Virus record (IMG/VR): IMGVR_UViG_3300027906_000083
Location: 1-31,122 of that record
DNA: 31,122 nt
Reading direction: 5' to 3' (one strand)
Source of the DNA: a virus
Part shown: piece after piece, positions 19,001 to 27,046 of the stretch
Numbering within the stretch: the stretch's first letter is position 1
Layout: each line of letters opens with the position of its first letter
Position numbers and translations under genes: made by a program
Notes under the pieces: model-generated
The model's database searches: none
What the model was told of the DNA's origin: nothing
Seen by the model: the letters and a program-made list of their open reading frames with translations, nothing else

Positions 19001-22000
19001 TTGGTGACAAGTCTTCTGAGTTTTTTGTAATAACATCAATTGGTGATTTAATTTCGCCATGTTCAGTAACAGGCATCATAGAGTAAATATCTACTCTAGC
19101 ATATTTTTCCTCTACTGTATATTCTGTAGTACTAGTATACCTATGTCCCTTTTCTACATCGTCCCATAGTACTTTATTGCCTGAGGTGTAAGGTGCTACG
19201 CCGTAACGGTCTTCCCACCAGCTTGGTTTTTCTGTCCAACCAAACATTTCCCAAGCCCTAGTGTGTGGGCTATATGTTTCGTAGTAGTGTAAATATAAAC
19301 CTTTCCAGCCACCTTGTGGTAACAAGTTACCTTCTATTTTGTCTACAAAGTTTTTGTAATTCCATGTAAAAGAGTTATTAGCATTAAACGTTGTATTTTC
19401 TGTATACGGTATTCTATGTCTAGTACACCATCTTAAAAATTCATCTTCTAGTACTTGATTTACTTCAGCTACACTAAAGTTTGTTGTTCTCCAACGACTA
19501 GGTAAATGTGTTTTAATATCAAATACATTTTCTTCGTATGCTGTTTTACAGTTGTTATAAATTCTTTTTTCTAATTCTAATATAATAGCATCTCTAGTAT
19601 CACCGTATGCTATTGTTCTACTGCCATCGTGTCCTACAATAACATTTTGAGTTACAGCATAAGTGTCATCACTTACAATCTCTGGTTTATACTTTGGATA
19701 CAAACCTAGTTTAGTAGGAGTAGCAGGCACATAGTTTCCTAGTGTATTTGAGTAGTCTACTATTTTTAATGTGTCACCAATTGCTATTGCTTTACTAATT
19801 CTAACGTTTGAGCTATCAGTTTCAAATGTATATTCACTGCCGTGGTATAATTGTACATTGTTTAAGTAAACTAAAACTGCTCTATTACTAGAAACAGAAT
19901 TGTTATGTACAGATATAATCTCGTAAGTTTTATCTCTATCATCTGTTATAGTATACGATGTTTCTGTAGCGTCAGCACCATATGGAACCATGTCTGATGT
20001 GTAAAAAGGAAACGTTGAACTCTTGTTAGAGTTTAAGTTTACCATAATTTTATCAACTGTGTCTTCTATTTCAGTTAAGTCTAACCCGTCCATTGTTTCT
20101 AAAGCACTTACAAATTTTGATTTGAATTTTTCGTATTCAATATTACTGTGTCTTAATGCTTCAACAAAATTTAATTCACCGTATTGGTTTAACAACATAG
20201 GTAAAATTAATGGTGAACTGTGTTGTAAAATTAGTCCTTCTGTTTTCTTATAATCTTCTAAGTCTCTAAGATTGTTACTTCCTTGTAACGACCCTGTAAA
20301 GTATTTGTTAGTTTCTACTAAAGCAGAAATGTGGTTCTGTAATTGTCCTAAAGTAATATCAGTAAACTTGTCGTTGTATCCATTACTTTCTAAGTTTTTA
20401 GGAATAGTATAAAATGCTTTTTTACTAACTGTCTTACTAATAAACTTAATAACAATACTATCAGATACAGCTAATGTGTCGTTTATTTTACAAACATCTA
20501 AACCTTCTATAACCTCAATGGAAAAGTTTGTTGTTCTTTTATTGTTAATGTAAACAAATACGTTAGGCAAAGCATTTGTTGAAGCTTCAACAGGAGCACC
20601 TATGTTATAGCTTTTAATTTTAGTATCTTTAACAGTATATTCAACTTGTTGGAATTGTCTACTTTTGCTAATACTTTTTGTCCAACCATTACTGTATGAA
20701 ACTGTTTGATCGTATGGGTCATGTATTTTAACAAAGCCTGTTGCTGTTGCTTGAGAACCAACTCCAGATTCTTGTTTATAGTTAAATGTTCCGTTTCCGT
20801 AAATGTTATCAAATTGGATATCACCTACGTTATTAAATGTTCTATATTTGAGAGGAAATCCTAGTATGGTATCGTCCCTGCCAGAACCAACTGAATACTT
20901 AAATAATTCGTTTCCTAAAAAGTCACTTGATGGATAAGTTGCTTCTGTGTTAAAGCTAATACCTTCGCTATCAAATAACTTGTAATTAGGTGATTGGTTT
21001 ACTGTTGTTTTCTTCTGTGCTAGAATCCATTCAGTACCATTCCACCAAAAACTTTTTCCTTTGCCTGAATCACCTTTAGAAATATAAATGCTATCGTTAG
21101 TACTAATAACAGTTCCTGAATCTTTTAATACTAATGTGTCTGCTGTCGAGTCAGCATCAATGTCTTCATAACTTACTTCCCAAATAGTTTTTCTAGTTTG
21201 TAAGTCAGCGTCTTTTGTAAAGACTACTTTAGTACCCACTGACAAGTTTGTTTTATCAACAAAGTAACCATATGATCCGTTAATAGTTGTTAAAGCATCT
21301 TTCTCTATTTCGTCTACAAGATCAACACCTGTTATTCCTTTAACACCATGGTTATATAATTCTATTCCTGAATCAAATTGTATGATAGGTCTAGTAGCTC
21401 TATTAAGTTCGTCTACGACAATAGTTGTTTTATTATACTTTGCTGTATTTGAAATAACGTCTTTATGGAACCATCTGTTAGATCTACTCCAAGCATTGTA
21501 ATCGTTTGATCCTCTTGTTATAGTAATATAATCTTTTGTGTCTAAGTCAACTTCTGGTGTTGTTAATGTAACGTCAACTAGGTGAATTTTACTTCCTACA
21601 CCCTCAACATAGAATGTATTGTTTTTATAAACAGTACTATTGATCGTACTATCAAAAGTTATTTTTAATCCGTTTGTAAAAACAACACCATTGGGTGATG
21701 TATATTGTGATTTTCCTAAAAAGTCTTCTGGCTCAATTGTTTCAGCATCAGCATCTACAATCTTAATAACACCGTATCCTTTTTTGTTATCTCCGTGTTG
21801 ATAATATAATGTATCTTTGTTTGCTGTTAAGACAGGAACAATAGTAACGTAGCTTGTTTCTTGAGCTCTATAAAAAGTTCTACCAGCATACGTTGAACCT
21901 TCTACTACATTAACTCTATCATCATATGTTACAGCACTAATTTTATTAAGAACAAGTATACCATCTACTTCTGATATTTTCCAAATACCTATTCTATCTT

Positions 22001-23036
22001 CTTGTTTAACAGTACCATCTTCTTGAGCAAACCCTAATCTATCAAAAGGATGTTTGCTGTAGTCAGCTTTGAATGTCCAGTTGTCGTTGTCAATTACATC
22101 ATTACTATCTTGTAAAAATATAACAGTTTTTCCTATCAACACTCTTTGGTCATCAATACCATTGTGTTGTTCAATTAAATCTTCTAGTCTACGTCCTTGT
22201 ACATCTTTGTAAGGAATATTTGTTACAAGATTAACATCTGGTAATAGTTTAAGATTGTTTTCATAAAATGCTTGGGCGTCTAATGGCGGTACAGTAAATG
22301 TAACACCCTCTGAAGGAATATCTGCTCCTAGATTTTCTCTTCCACCGTTGTTTGTAACACCATAAATTTCTCTAGAACTTTTACTAGTTGTAATTCTTTG
22401 TTGGCCACTAATGTCTCCTGGCTCTGTTTGTATATAAAACTCATCTAAGTGATTTGTATCAAAAGTGTAGTTACCGCCACGTGCCAAATATAGTGTAGGG
22501 TTTCTACCTTCAAGTTCTGTTATGTTGTATTCTTCTTTATCAGCATCATATACAAAGTTGTAAGTTCCTGATTGTTTTACTTCTCCTCCTGAGATCGATA
22601 CTGAAGCAGGCCCGTCTTTAAGCCAGTAATAACTTCCGTAGTTTATAAGAGGATCAAAGTTTACAAAGCCAGCCCAGTTATAAAATTCTTGAGAAAATAA
22701 CTTGTCGTGGTCAGTAATATCAACGCCATCATCAGCTAGTTTATGTAATAAGTCATCGTATCCAATTAAGCCTTGAACAGTACTATTACTGTCAATTGTA
22801 GAATCTTTCTTTGTTACAATGGCCGGTTCTAGATTATAACTTTTTCTATAACCTGTTGATGGCAAGTAGTTGTCTTTACTTTTAAAACTTGGTGCGTGCC
22901 TACGTCCAATAAATCCATCAACCTTCAAAAGGTTGGAACTATTCATTAATTGGTCAAGTGTAGCACTTAAGAACTTTTTGTTACGTTCTGTTTGGTATGC
23001 TTTAGGTAGAAATGAACTTGTTTTTCTTTTGGCCAT
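10014..23036 (-). CDS. Giant modular baseplate/tail structural protein (4340 aa)
   Basis: An unbroken 4340-codon gene directly after gp6 (stop and start overlap as TAATG; GGAGG 12 bases upstream). The position after gp6 suggests a baseplate wedge/peripheral protein or giant fibre, perhaps taking the place of T4 gp7; I cannot show homology. The N-terminus is basic (MAKRKTSSFLPKAYQTERNK). Seven FG-GAP-like repeats occur at about residues 2179, 2225, 2298, 2420, 2549, 2695 and 2777. Each has an FG/LG start and a VxVGxP-type strand, and together they would form an integrin-like propeller. Chitin-binding-like W-x-GD-x-V-x-Y-x-G-x-x-Y blocks occur near 1764-1800 and 3572-3605. GYxxAPTITI repeats lie near 3473 and 3523. 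Many beta modules with a V-Y-I-N-G core occur, for example near 823, 1049, 2362, 4005 and 4143. The C-terminus contains VVYINGERIEY near 4242. No transmembrane segment was noticed. Confidence 0.85.
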   Translation of the reverse strand: MAKRKTSSFLPKAYQTERNKKFLSATLDQLMNSSNLLKVDGFIGRRHAPSFKSKDNYLPSTGYRKSYNLEPAIVTKKDSTIDSNSTVQGLIGYDDLLHKLADDGVDITDHDKLFSQEFYNWAGFVNFDPLINYGSYYWLKDGPASVSISGGEVKQSGTYNFVYDADKEEYNITELEGRNPTLYLARGGNYTFDTNHLDEFYIQTEPGDISGQQRITTSKSSREIYGVTNNGGRENLGADIPSEGVTFTVPPLDAQAFYENNLKLLPDVNLVTNIPYKDVQGRRLEDLIEQHNGIDDQRVLIGKTVIFLQDSNDVIDNDNWTFKADYSKHPFDRLGFAQEDGTVKQEDRIGIWKISEVDGILVLNKISAVTYDDRVNVVEGSTYAGRTFYRAQETSYVTIVPVLTANKDTLYYQHGDNKKGYGVIKIVDADAETIEPEDFLGKSQYTSPNGVVFTNGLKITFDSTINSTVYKNNTFYVEGVGSKIHLVDVTLTTPEVDLDTKDYITITRGSNDYNAWSRSNRWFHKDVISNTAKYNKTTIVVDELNRATRPIIQFDSGIELYNHGVKGITGVDLVDEIEKDALTTINGSYGYFVDKTNLSVGTKVVFTKDADLQTRKTIWEVSYEDIDADSTADTLVLKDSGTVISTNDSIYISKGDSGKGKSFWWNGTEWILAQKKTTVNQSPNYKLFDSEGISFNTEATYPSSDFLGNELFKYSVGSGRDDTILGFPLKYRTFNNVGDIQFDNIYGNGTFNYKQESGVGSQATATGFVKIHDPYDQTVSYSNGWTKSISKSRQFQQVEYTVKDTKIKSYNIGAPVEASTNALPNVFVYINNKRTTNFSIEVIEGLDVCKINDTLAVSDSIVIKFISKTVSKKAFYTIPKNLESNGYNDKFTDITLGQLQNHISALVETNKYFTGSLQGSNNLRDLEDYKKTEGLILQHSSPLILPMLLNQYGELNFVEALRHSNIEYEKFKSKFVSALETMDGLDLTEIEDTVDKIMVNLNSNKSSTFPFYTSDMVPYGADATETSYTITDDRDKTYEIISVHNNSVSSNRAVLVYLNNVQLYHGSEYTFETDSSNVRISKAIAIGDTLKIVDYSNTLGNYVPATPTKLGLYPKYKPEIVSDDTYAVTQNVIVGHDGSRTIAYGDTRDAIILELEKRIYNNCKTAYEENVFDIKTHLPSRWRTTNFSVAEVNQVLEDEFLRWCTRHRIPYTENTTFNANNSFTWNYKNFVDKIEGNLLPQGGWKGLYLHYYETYSPHTRAWEMFGWTEKPSWWEDRYGVAPYTSGNKVLWDDVEKGHRYTSTTEYTVEEKYARVDIYSMMPVTEHGEIKSPIDVITKNSEDLSPSHSWKFGDGSPAEMAWRNSSSYSFSLQHLFSLIRPSEYFSQLFNKSQMVRNKLIDQIVMLSTNQRQQPKDLKVDIPTDRHEGCGNFVAEYLRWQNINVTTNLQNVLKTLDIKLVHKIQGYTDKKLIKVLAEQVSPTSTSNSVYIPDEDYSIHLHKTGPIKSLPYSGVIVQLNTSGFTVYGYDLNNPKFKTYVPIKNGNFKIHDVGQDRVTEYEEYDDTKVVEIPYGHTFTNKQDVADFFFAYQRWLTKQGYDFDNRMEDFGSQKIVANWLMSVKEFLHWSRQGWLQGSVITISPSANRIRCLTNVGIADALSNSQARTNVLNQNYEPMRPGTYKMSRQDGEFELYPNSDNGGIYFVNTKLVEYEHALVFNNITRFNDIIYQPSLGNRQFRIRLVGFKTGGWDGSLTAQGFIYNDGDVPGWLANNDYVRGDIVTYKGSYYTSVSNHTSGNLFVYEHWTQTDSFKIGLLPNFDTLGRNFESFYDVNAVNLESETDKYGKGSIGYQNRSYFNKIGLDDVSQVKFYQGMLQEKGTKNAVDKLVRSKFDQISSDISFYEEWAIRQAEYGAVDVNSRVEIKLDEEGFKDNPQVIKTVNSTQDKTSIESKTEFTTDELFKAPSDVTYDWVPTRKSFVQGHNEKTFYDNLYPNAGYPKLIDADATLFYGSDAATLSPMVKDMKVGYTLWVAEDLDDEWDMKYLDSTGERVINCDGGQDGSTYTWTTSDTHSLSVGDIVAIKNYSTKRDGVYVVKTVPNVNSFTTDGTKEVATEAGDASILKFISIRYRNTEDVSKPKLGWQLNDKFYVDEDEDKRWYVVKRNTSYDQQQTLAPLAPVQGERFGDAMCSEYNGQWLVVGQPELNKFHVYTPQPKDLVQFGVIQSSATNISELGKSVSTGIYEPRTTGQLKYEEWSDTTRWVAVGAPNTNSGKGAVLFYYRDTKGGSFLAGTLDQPTGLTSSAKFGTKVKMSANGQWCIVSAPGDKKVFVYHRAQGTNAESLQQEFIGDGSTTSFILDASYRHLNKAEELYVRIQGVDMIANRDYSYNGTTRTITFTVAPAVGKSISVSDVHGWVMNHSITGTIAGFGNSLDIDACGKYIVIGNPNESVVGADSVTRMGSVEVYARHYEAFTGDGTTKDFQVTTSDIGMVNNNVYQNGVLVGRENDDSTINYAKVDGTSTISFTTAPAKGDEITVWTENFLPLHSLAPNWPQAEGNFGSSAVRIDEEAGSIFVGVPEKEGLNENSGIIEIFERTEKWENNVNYLTRTIGSYTTGQSMYINGYRVTATGTDLDEIIKDINDKNIPGITATGSNGVLTITSSNPRKGSIHITGDQTGSLHKDLNLHAFAGSKKIELNKDSSNFKFGEVIEISREGKQVVVGCPTGSTTVRTNFDAKKTELDGNATRFTSEKTFTGSVHIFQKLASGYVEADSLYTSSLDVNDQFGYSIAICKDSVFVGSPSDDHSFGTTDTGRVIHYNKTGELFAIDEKEETLVDVDRINKVFLYNNATNKILTYLDYIDPLKGKIIGEAEQEIDFKTSFDPAIYNYTDGTQSVNDGSNYWQPTRVGQIWWDLSKVKFIQYEQGNDDYKSTFWGGVFPGSKIQICQWVESSVKPSSYTGGTAKYGDSAYVEITSINDVTKQLQTKYYFWATSIVEAHPSKNLSVGEIYNLIVDPITNKKSFAMFTGKNSIALANCDQYLEADNVVLAVDYDRKPNDKSLHTEWSLVQENNPKSAIPSELFEKIKDSLAGADSEGNKVPDIKLSAGDRYGIKIRPRQSVFMNRYLAMKEYTSYVNNVIKKYNISDNLDFTLLNSEEPLPKSTSGLYDEKVLTFTELGYVREALHDPGYKVLVETDSDINGRWSIHTLQGDRTWLRTRSQSYDTKKFWKLIDWYDTGYSVDTNIDYRFDNFNDVYKTEMIDGSIIKITTGTQWSLYCKKDTQYDLIGQKGGTIEFDTSVYDYITSNLGYDADGYDFNLLDLEPQIETRRIVETVKEQILVGPLEDEHNKLMFVLLRFALQEQPYVDWIFKTSFVNVKHKLRALDQFPTYQRDNQEFVKEYINEVKPYHSNVREYVLGYNKLETYEGDTTDFDLPSSYDKVTKTFRSPNKEQSHDITNINNSNQYKMWKENHSYYIDDLTISKWGFGYQTAPTITIEAPKNPDGTLVTGGITATATCDIIDNHINEVTMTNKGSGYLKAPTITVDGGSPTLDGILHAQMKNEQTRKIKETIKFDRIRYSSSVKEWKASTEYTTADIIQHNGEAYTVNEAFTSGTTFDSTKLTVKEDATFNNAMDRTMAYYIPKAGQDGKDLGQIFKGITYPGTKVEGPLFTANPGMDKGGFDSQEFDNFEVDKDGRFVLSNKNIDLDMQSKFDDTQLGLRPEDIIVDGSSKFVDAYSSHAPEEFVPGRVFDTLNINVFTASSRDADGDGALGMPISVINYKGDGSNKVFKFGNVSTTGLSPDLFHSSVQELFVYSKTSGRISASNYTVLWADGVIRLNTAPANNEIISITAFGVTGDKLLLDYEFRASGGETEVVLPVSYSLVENKQTFIIVNGGHATAGTLSSSDGGTTTTWTPAVASLGNGDLVHFHAFDVPESSTRTYSKVTVDEYTVNDSTRTFTLADGSDTDLARVDKIIVELNGQRLRPPVFTYLTNDSSTATYDLTTTADIDHSTLVKANTRVYINGVQTTNYSIVEGSDSTIKAVKLDEAPPANSKIDVADVTNAEYILSSATSLTITGGTWTGNDSVCVTTFNNHDNLKMTTETFKGGSSNAITTNIGFDVRGYETVSFDAVTASVVNIAEFNVFTTPVDVSYLWVTKNGVKMLPNQDYKLEGGKLVFSETLNASDITIITQFTEEIIKPALGFRIFKDLFDKNYYYRLAKDNTTELGAELKSTDSEITVSDPDRLPVPDIDKAIPGVVYINGERIEYLELDLTTKKLSRLRRGTRGTGVLATHSKGSKVVDMSGRQEIPSAHDKTWYKVSGGNPSDGLGLQNSNTLQAKFLIEKPTYIKS

Positions 23037-26000
23037 TAGTATCCGGAGCCTCCGCTAGTACTTGATGACGAACTCGCCGCCTGCGAAGTAGTGTCAACAG
23101 TAGTATCTAAACTTGATATTGTACCACCTGCTTGTATTTTACTTGCTGTTATGCTGTCAATAATTTCTACATCATCAACAGTAGCACCACTAATTAATAT
23201 TTCATCATAGTTACTGCGGATTTGGAATAAGCTACCAAATACTTGTGATGTGCTCTTAGGAACAATAACTACTGAATTAATTCTTGTAGCTAAAGCATTG
23301 TGTAAGAAAGCACTTAATTCTGAGAAGTAAAAAGTATCACCAAAGTCCCAGTTAGCAATAGCAAAGTAACTATTAATAGCGTCTATTAATGCTGATTTAA
23401 CTTCGGAATCACTAATACCTGAACCTGTATTTTTTACAACCTTAAATGATGCTTGTAAACTAGTGTCTGCTTTACTACCAAACAAAGGTTTAAACTTTGC
23501 TGAATGGTATATTAAAGTATCTGAAATACTTTTAGAATCTTCAATTGAACTAAATGAAGTTCTTAAACTTTCTGCTGTTGGCAGAGTAGGTTTAATAACC
23601 TTTTCAGTTGAATCTAAAATCCATTCTCTATAAGAGTCTGAATATGCTTGAGTTAAAATGTACATATCAATTATATTACTTGGGCTTGGATCAATACGTC
23701 TATTGTTTGGAGCATTGTGTTTGTATTGGAATTTCAAATCATTTCTTCCAACAAATACTTTATAAGCATTTTTAACAGCTGGTAAAACATTACCAGCATT
23801 TATTTCTGTGCCTGGAGAAACAGGAAACGTTGTAATTAATGTGTTTGTGTTGTCTCTTACTAGCTCTACAAATTTATTTTCTGATACAAGATAAAATACT
23901 TGTCCTTCGTTATACAAGTTTATAACTGCTGATACTTCTTTTAATGTTTTATATTCGTGGTTAACAGTTGTATCTACTATAGGTTGATAACGTTCAATAT
24001 TATCATAATCTAAGAAACGTTTAAAGAAAACAAACTTTCTATCTTTTGCTGAACCACTAGCATCATCTGTTCCAACAATTTTAGCAAACATTTCTGGGTT
24101 GTCTGTAACACTATCATTATCAGCATCGCCAAATGTTACTTTAACTTTTGTATTATCTTTATAACCATCTACTTCAGTTACCATATCAGTAATGTCTAAA
24201 GGATAGTCACGTTCTAATGGACTATGACTAGTTGGTTTGTTATTAATTTTTAAAACTGTACATCTGTCTTTAATAGTACTACCAGTTACGCTATCATAAA
24301 TTTTAACTGACTTATCAAAGTAAAATCTTGTTTCTTCTCTACTAGCAAAGTAGTAATCAAGTTGTCTACTTCTCATGGTATACGTTTCGCCGTTAGTTGT
24401 AAATTGTATCATCCAACTAGCATCTAATTTAGCACCAGTTGTTGAACCAGTATTACTGTCATTGTATTCTTTATCAACAGCAAGATTGTCTGATGTAATT
24501 GTATGCCAAGTGGCTGTATTGTAATCGTATCTTAAACCAAAGTCTTTATACTCTTTAATATCATTTTTAATTGCTGTTTCTAATGCTACAGGTAAATCAC
24601 TTACCCATTTAGGAAATGCTTTTTCAACTGTTGCTCCTGTTGGAACTACTTCATTAAGTGTTACAGCACCAACGCCTGTTGATTTGTAACCAGCACCCTT
24701 TGTACCAATGCCGTCATTGTCTATTAATTTTATAGATGACCAAATGTCCGAACTTGCTCCTAAATGATTTAAGTCAGTTCCAAGCATCATAGAACCGTTT
24801 TTCATAAAGTGATAACCAGTTGTTGGTAAAAACTTAATCATACTGTTAAGTGATAGGTATTGATTTAAGTTTGTGGTGTTGCTAATTTGTAACACCTCAT
24901 TGTTCTCATCAATAAAGTATCCTGTACAAGTTGTCGCTGTTGCTGTAACTTGTACCCATTTAGCTGTAGTTGTAAAAACCTTTGGAGCAAACTTATCTAA
25001 ATAAAAATGATACATTTCTTTACTAGCAATATTTGGTTCTAGTACTGTTTTAATTGTGTTAATGATTTCGTTATCATTTGTAAAACTAAATGTATCTTTC
25101 TTATTTGTGTACTCTTTATAAAACACACCATCATCACTAAAGATGTTTGTGCTACTAAATTTTCCTGTGTTATCTTTAACATCTAAGAATCTACTAATAC
25201 CACTTGATGCTCTATTAACAGCTTTTGATTTAATAATACTTGTAAATCTTGTTAATGGATAAATGTTATAATCTTCACCATTAATCATTCTGTTTTGTGT
25301 GTAGTAAGCCTGCGGTGCTAGTTGTTTAATTCTAGCCAATGACTCGTTTCTACTTGCTGTGTTAACACCTTGTTGAAGGCTTAATGCCAACGTCATTGTT
25401 TCTTGTTGGTTGCTTCTACTAACATAGTTAAAACTTAATTGTATGTCTTGAATGTCGTTACTTTTTAAAGCGTAGGTTGACCCAGCACTTTGTCTGTAGT
25501 AACATCTAAATCTTCCTTTAGGTATATCAGCAAATACACCGTCGCCAAATACTAATTTAATTTGGTCATTAACTCTTGATTCTACTGAATATAATTTTCT
25601 GTTTGATTGACTTAAACTATTGTAGATAACATTGGAACCACTTACTGAAGGAACTTTAGTCCATTCATCTCCTATCGAACCATCATCATTGATAGCATAT
25701 AGCCAAACGTCTGTGTTATTAATATTATCAAAGTCTAAATCAAATGTTAAGTTAGGCAAACCTGATGTTAATTCAAAGTCCGATTGCCCTAGCTCACCTT
25801 GTTTAAAGTAAGCAAAAAATCCTGTGTTTGTTGAAGCATTGCCTTTACCATCTGTTCTGTATAACAAGTTATATGTTGATCCTGGTGTAGGTGCTTTCTC
25901 ATAAATGTAATCTTGCCCTGCTATTGTTCCGTTAACTAATTCAAATGTAAATTCACCTGAGTTAACTGAAGCATTAAATGGCAAGTAAGGTTGTGTTCCT

Positions 26001-26578
26001 GGTATTAAGTTAAGTTCGTATTGCTGTGTCTTAATACTACCAATAGTTTTTTCTAATGCCGGCTTACCAACTCTTTGAGCAGATGTTAGCGAAGCATTAA
26101 TAATAGTATTATATTGTTCTTCATAATCAGAATTAACTGGGTCATTCCAAAAAATTGTTCTTTCACTTAGATTATTATTATTAGAATCGTAAACTTCTTC
26201 TGTTGTGCTAACACTAACAATTTTTAGTAAGCCACTAGCAGGAGTATTTCTTTTTGGCTGATAGGATAGCAAGTTAGCCAATCGTAAAATTGAATCTCGT
26301 CTTTGTGCTGTTTCTAAAAAGTTTTCTCTAGCATTTAAATCTTGTCTGTACGCTAAACTTTGACCAAAGAAAGCAATTAAGTCAATAAGAGCAATATACT
26401 CTGAGCTTTCAGTAAAGTCGTTAAAGTCCTCAGGAAATTGTTTCCTTAGGTATGATATCATTGTAGTTCTTAACGTTTCAAAGTCGTAGCTTTGAAAGTC
26501 AGCACTTTTAAATGTCTGATATACCTTCTGCCAGTTTTCGCTGACAAATAAATTTGTTTGTCTTGTACTAGTAGCCAC
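23036..26578 (-). CDS. 6: Baseplate wedge protein gp6
   Basis: T4-type gp6 homologue, a core subunit of the baseplate wedge that dimerises to form the inner ring around the tail hub. The first 110 residues carry the recognisable gp6 start: NLFVSENWQKVYQTF, then TMISYLRKQFPEDFNDF, IALIDLIAFFGQSLAYRQDLNAREN and NLLSYQPKR. The C-terminal region (about 1020-1150; SFKVVKNTGSGISDSEV and WDFGDTFYFSELSAFLHNAL) fits the gp6/baseplate J-like end. At 1180 residues it is nearly twice T4 gp6 (about 660), the extra being in the middle. The start is GTG at 26578, overlapping gp25 by 11 bases, with AGGAG nine bases upstream. The C-terminus is Ser/Gly-rich and ends SGY. Confidence 0.93.
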   Translation of the reverse strand: MATSTRQTNLFVSENWQKVYQTFKSADFQSYDFETLRTTMISYLRKQFPEDFNDFTESSEYIALIDLIAFFGQSLAYRQDLNARENFLETAQRRDSILRLANLLSYQPKRNTPASGLLKIVSVSTTEEVYDSNNNNLSERTIFWNDPVNSDYEEQYNTIINASLTSAQRVGKPALEKTIGSIKTQQYELNLIPGTQPYLPFNASVNSGEFTFELVNGTIAGQDYIYEKAPTPGSTYNLLYRTDGKGNASTNTGFFAYFKQGELGQSDFELTSGLPNLTFDLDFDNINNTDVWLYAINDDGSIGDEWTKVPSVSGSNVIYNSLSQSNRKLYSVESRVNDQIKLVFGDGVFADIPKGRFRCYYRQSAGSTYALKSNDIQDIQLSFNYVSRSNQQETMTLALSLQQGVNTASRNESLARIKQLAPQAYYTQNRMINGEDYNIYPLTRFTSIIKSKAVNRASSGISRFLDVKDNTGKFSSTNIFSDDGVFYKEYTNKKDTFSFTNDNEIINTIKTVLEPNIASKEMYHFYLDKFAPKVFTTTAKWVQVTATATTCTGYFIDENNEVLQISNTTNLNQYLSLNSMIKFLPTTGYHFMKNGSMMLGTDLNHLGASSDIWSSIKLIDNDGIGTKGAGYKSTGVGAVTLNEVVPTGATVEKAFPKWVSDLPVALETAIKNDIKEYKDFGLRYDYNTATWHTITSDNLAVDKEYNDSNTGSTTGAKLDASWMIQFTTNGETYTMRSRQLDYYFASREETRFYFDKSVKIYDSVTGSTIKDRCTVLKINNKPTSHSPLERDYPLDITDMVTEVDGYKDNTKVKVTFGDADNDSVTDNPEMFAKIVGTDDASGSAKDRKFVFFKRFLDYDNIERYQPIVDTTVNHEYKTLKEVSAVINLYNEGQVFYLVSENKFVELVRDNTNTLITTFPVSPGTEINAGNVLPAVKNAYKVFVGRNDLKFQYKHNAPNNRRIDPSPSNIIDMYILTQAYSDSYREWILDSTEKVIKPTLPTAESLRTSFSSIEDSKSISDTLIYHSAKFKPLFGSKADTSLQASFKVVKNTGSGISDSEVKSALIDAINSYFAIANWDFGDTFYFSELSAFLHNALATRINSVVIVPKSTSQVFGSLFQIRSNYDEILISGATVDDVEIIDSITASKIQAGGTISSLDTTVDTTSQAASSSSSTSGGSGY

Positions 26579-27005
26579 TTGCTGATGCTCCTGTATTTTC
26601 TGATCCTGAATTATTATTGTTTAATACTGTATTATATGAAATATTCGCCGCTTCTTGATTAAATGTAAGTAACATATCTTCAACCTGGTTAGTAGGAATG
26701 TATTTAAGTGTTATAGTAACTTGAATTCCATGTTCGTATGAAGAAGGAACTACTTCCAATATTTCAAGTCTAGGATCTGATCCAGCTATAGCTGTAATAT
26801 TGTCTACTATTAAACCATGGGCTTCTTCAGTAAATGGGTCAAATAACATATCCCATATTACACAACCAAAGTCGGGTCGCATAACTCTTTCACCTTTTCT
26901 AACGTTAAGATTGTTAATTAAGTCTTGTTTAACTAATCTATAGTCGGTTAAGGTAACTGAAGCAAAATCACTTCCATTAGTTGAAAATCCTTTGTATATA
27001 CTCAT
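26568..27005 (-). CDS. 25: Baseplate wedge protein gp25
   Basis: A 145-residue GPW/gp25-family protein. It starts MSIYKGFSTNG and contains LVKQDLINNLNVRKGERVMRP, then DFGCVIWDMLFDPFTEEAH (about residues 24-65), the family signature. In T4, gp25 with gp6 and gp53 forms the wedge core, and gp25 starts sheath assembly. I prefer the start at 27005, which matches the usual gp25 N-terminus; an ATG at 27026 adds seven residues. Neither has a ribosome binding site. GATAAATA (27018-27011) ends five bases before this ATG, so the mRNA may be leaderless. The gene overlaps gp6 by 11 bases and, like gp6, ends SGY. Confidence 0.92.
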   Translation of the reverse strand: MSIYKGFSTNGSDFASVTLTDYRLVKQDLINNLNVRKGERVMRPDFGCVIWDMLFDPFTEEAHGLIVDNITAIAGSDPRLEILEVVPSSYEHGIQVTITLKYIPTNQVEDMLLTFNQEAANISYNTVLNNNNSGSENTGASASGY

Positions 27006-27018
27006 ATAAATATTTATC
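27005..27018. promoter_or_regulatory. Palindromic two-way late promoter element
   Basis: Plus strand TATAAATA (27005-27012) and minus strand GATAAATA (27018-27011) overlap around the 12-base perfect palindrome ATAAATATTTAT (27006-27017). Both fit the T4/cyanophage late consensus. The plus copy lies 34 bases before the radical SAM ATG. The minus copy lies five bases before the gp25 ATG. The two genes are divergent, so both need a promoter here. Confidence 0.6.
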
Positions 27019-27046
27019 GTAATCATTAAGTGAGTATATAATTTGT

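Noticed and set aside
17273-20824. Short minus-strand frames within the giant gene (17273-17464 and 20600-20824)
   Set aside because: They lie in another frame inside the continuous 4340-codon gene and have low-complexity K/L/N-rich translations typical of frame shadows.
27037-27042. TATAAT as a sigma-70 -10 box for the radical SAM gene
   Set aside because: It ends only four bases before the ATG and has no -35 box at the right distance. The TATAAATA at 27005 is better placed.
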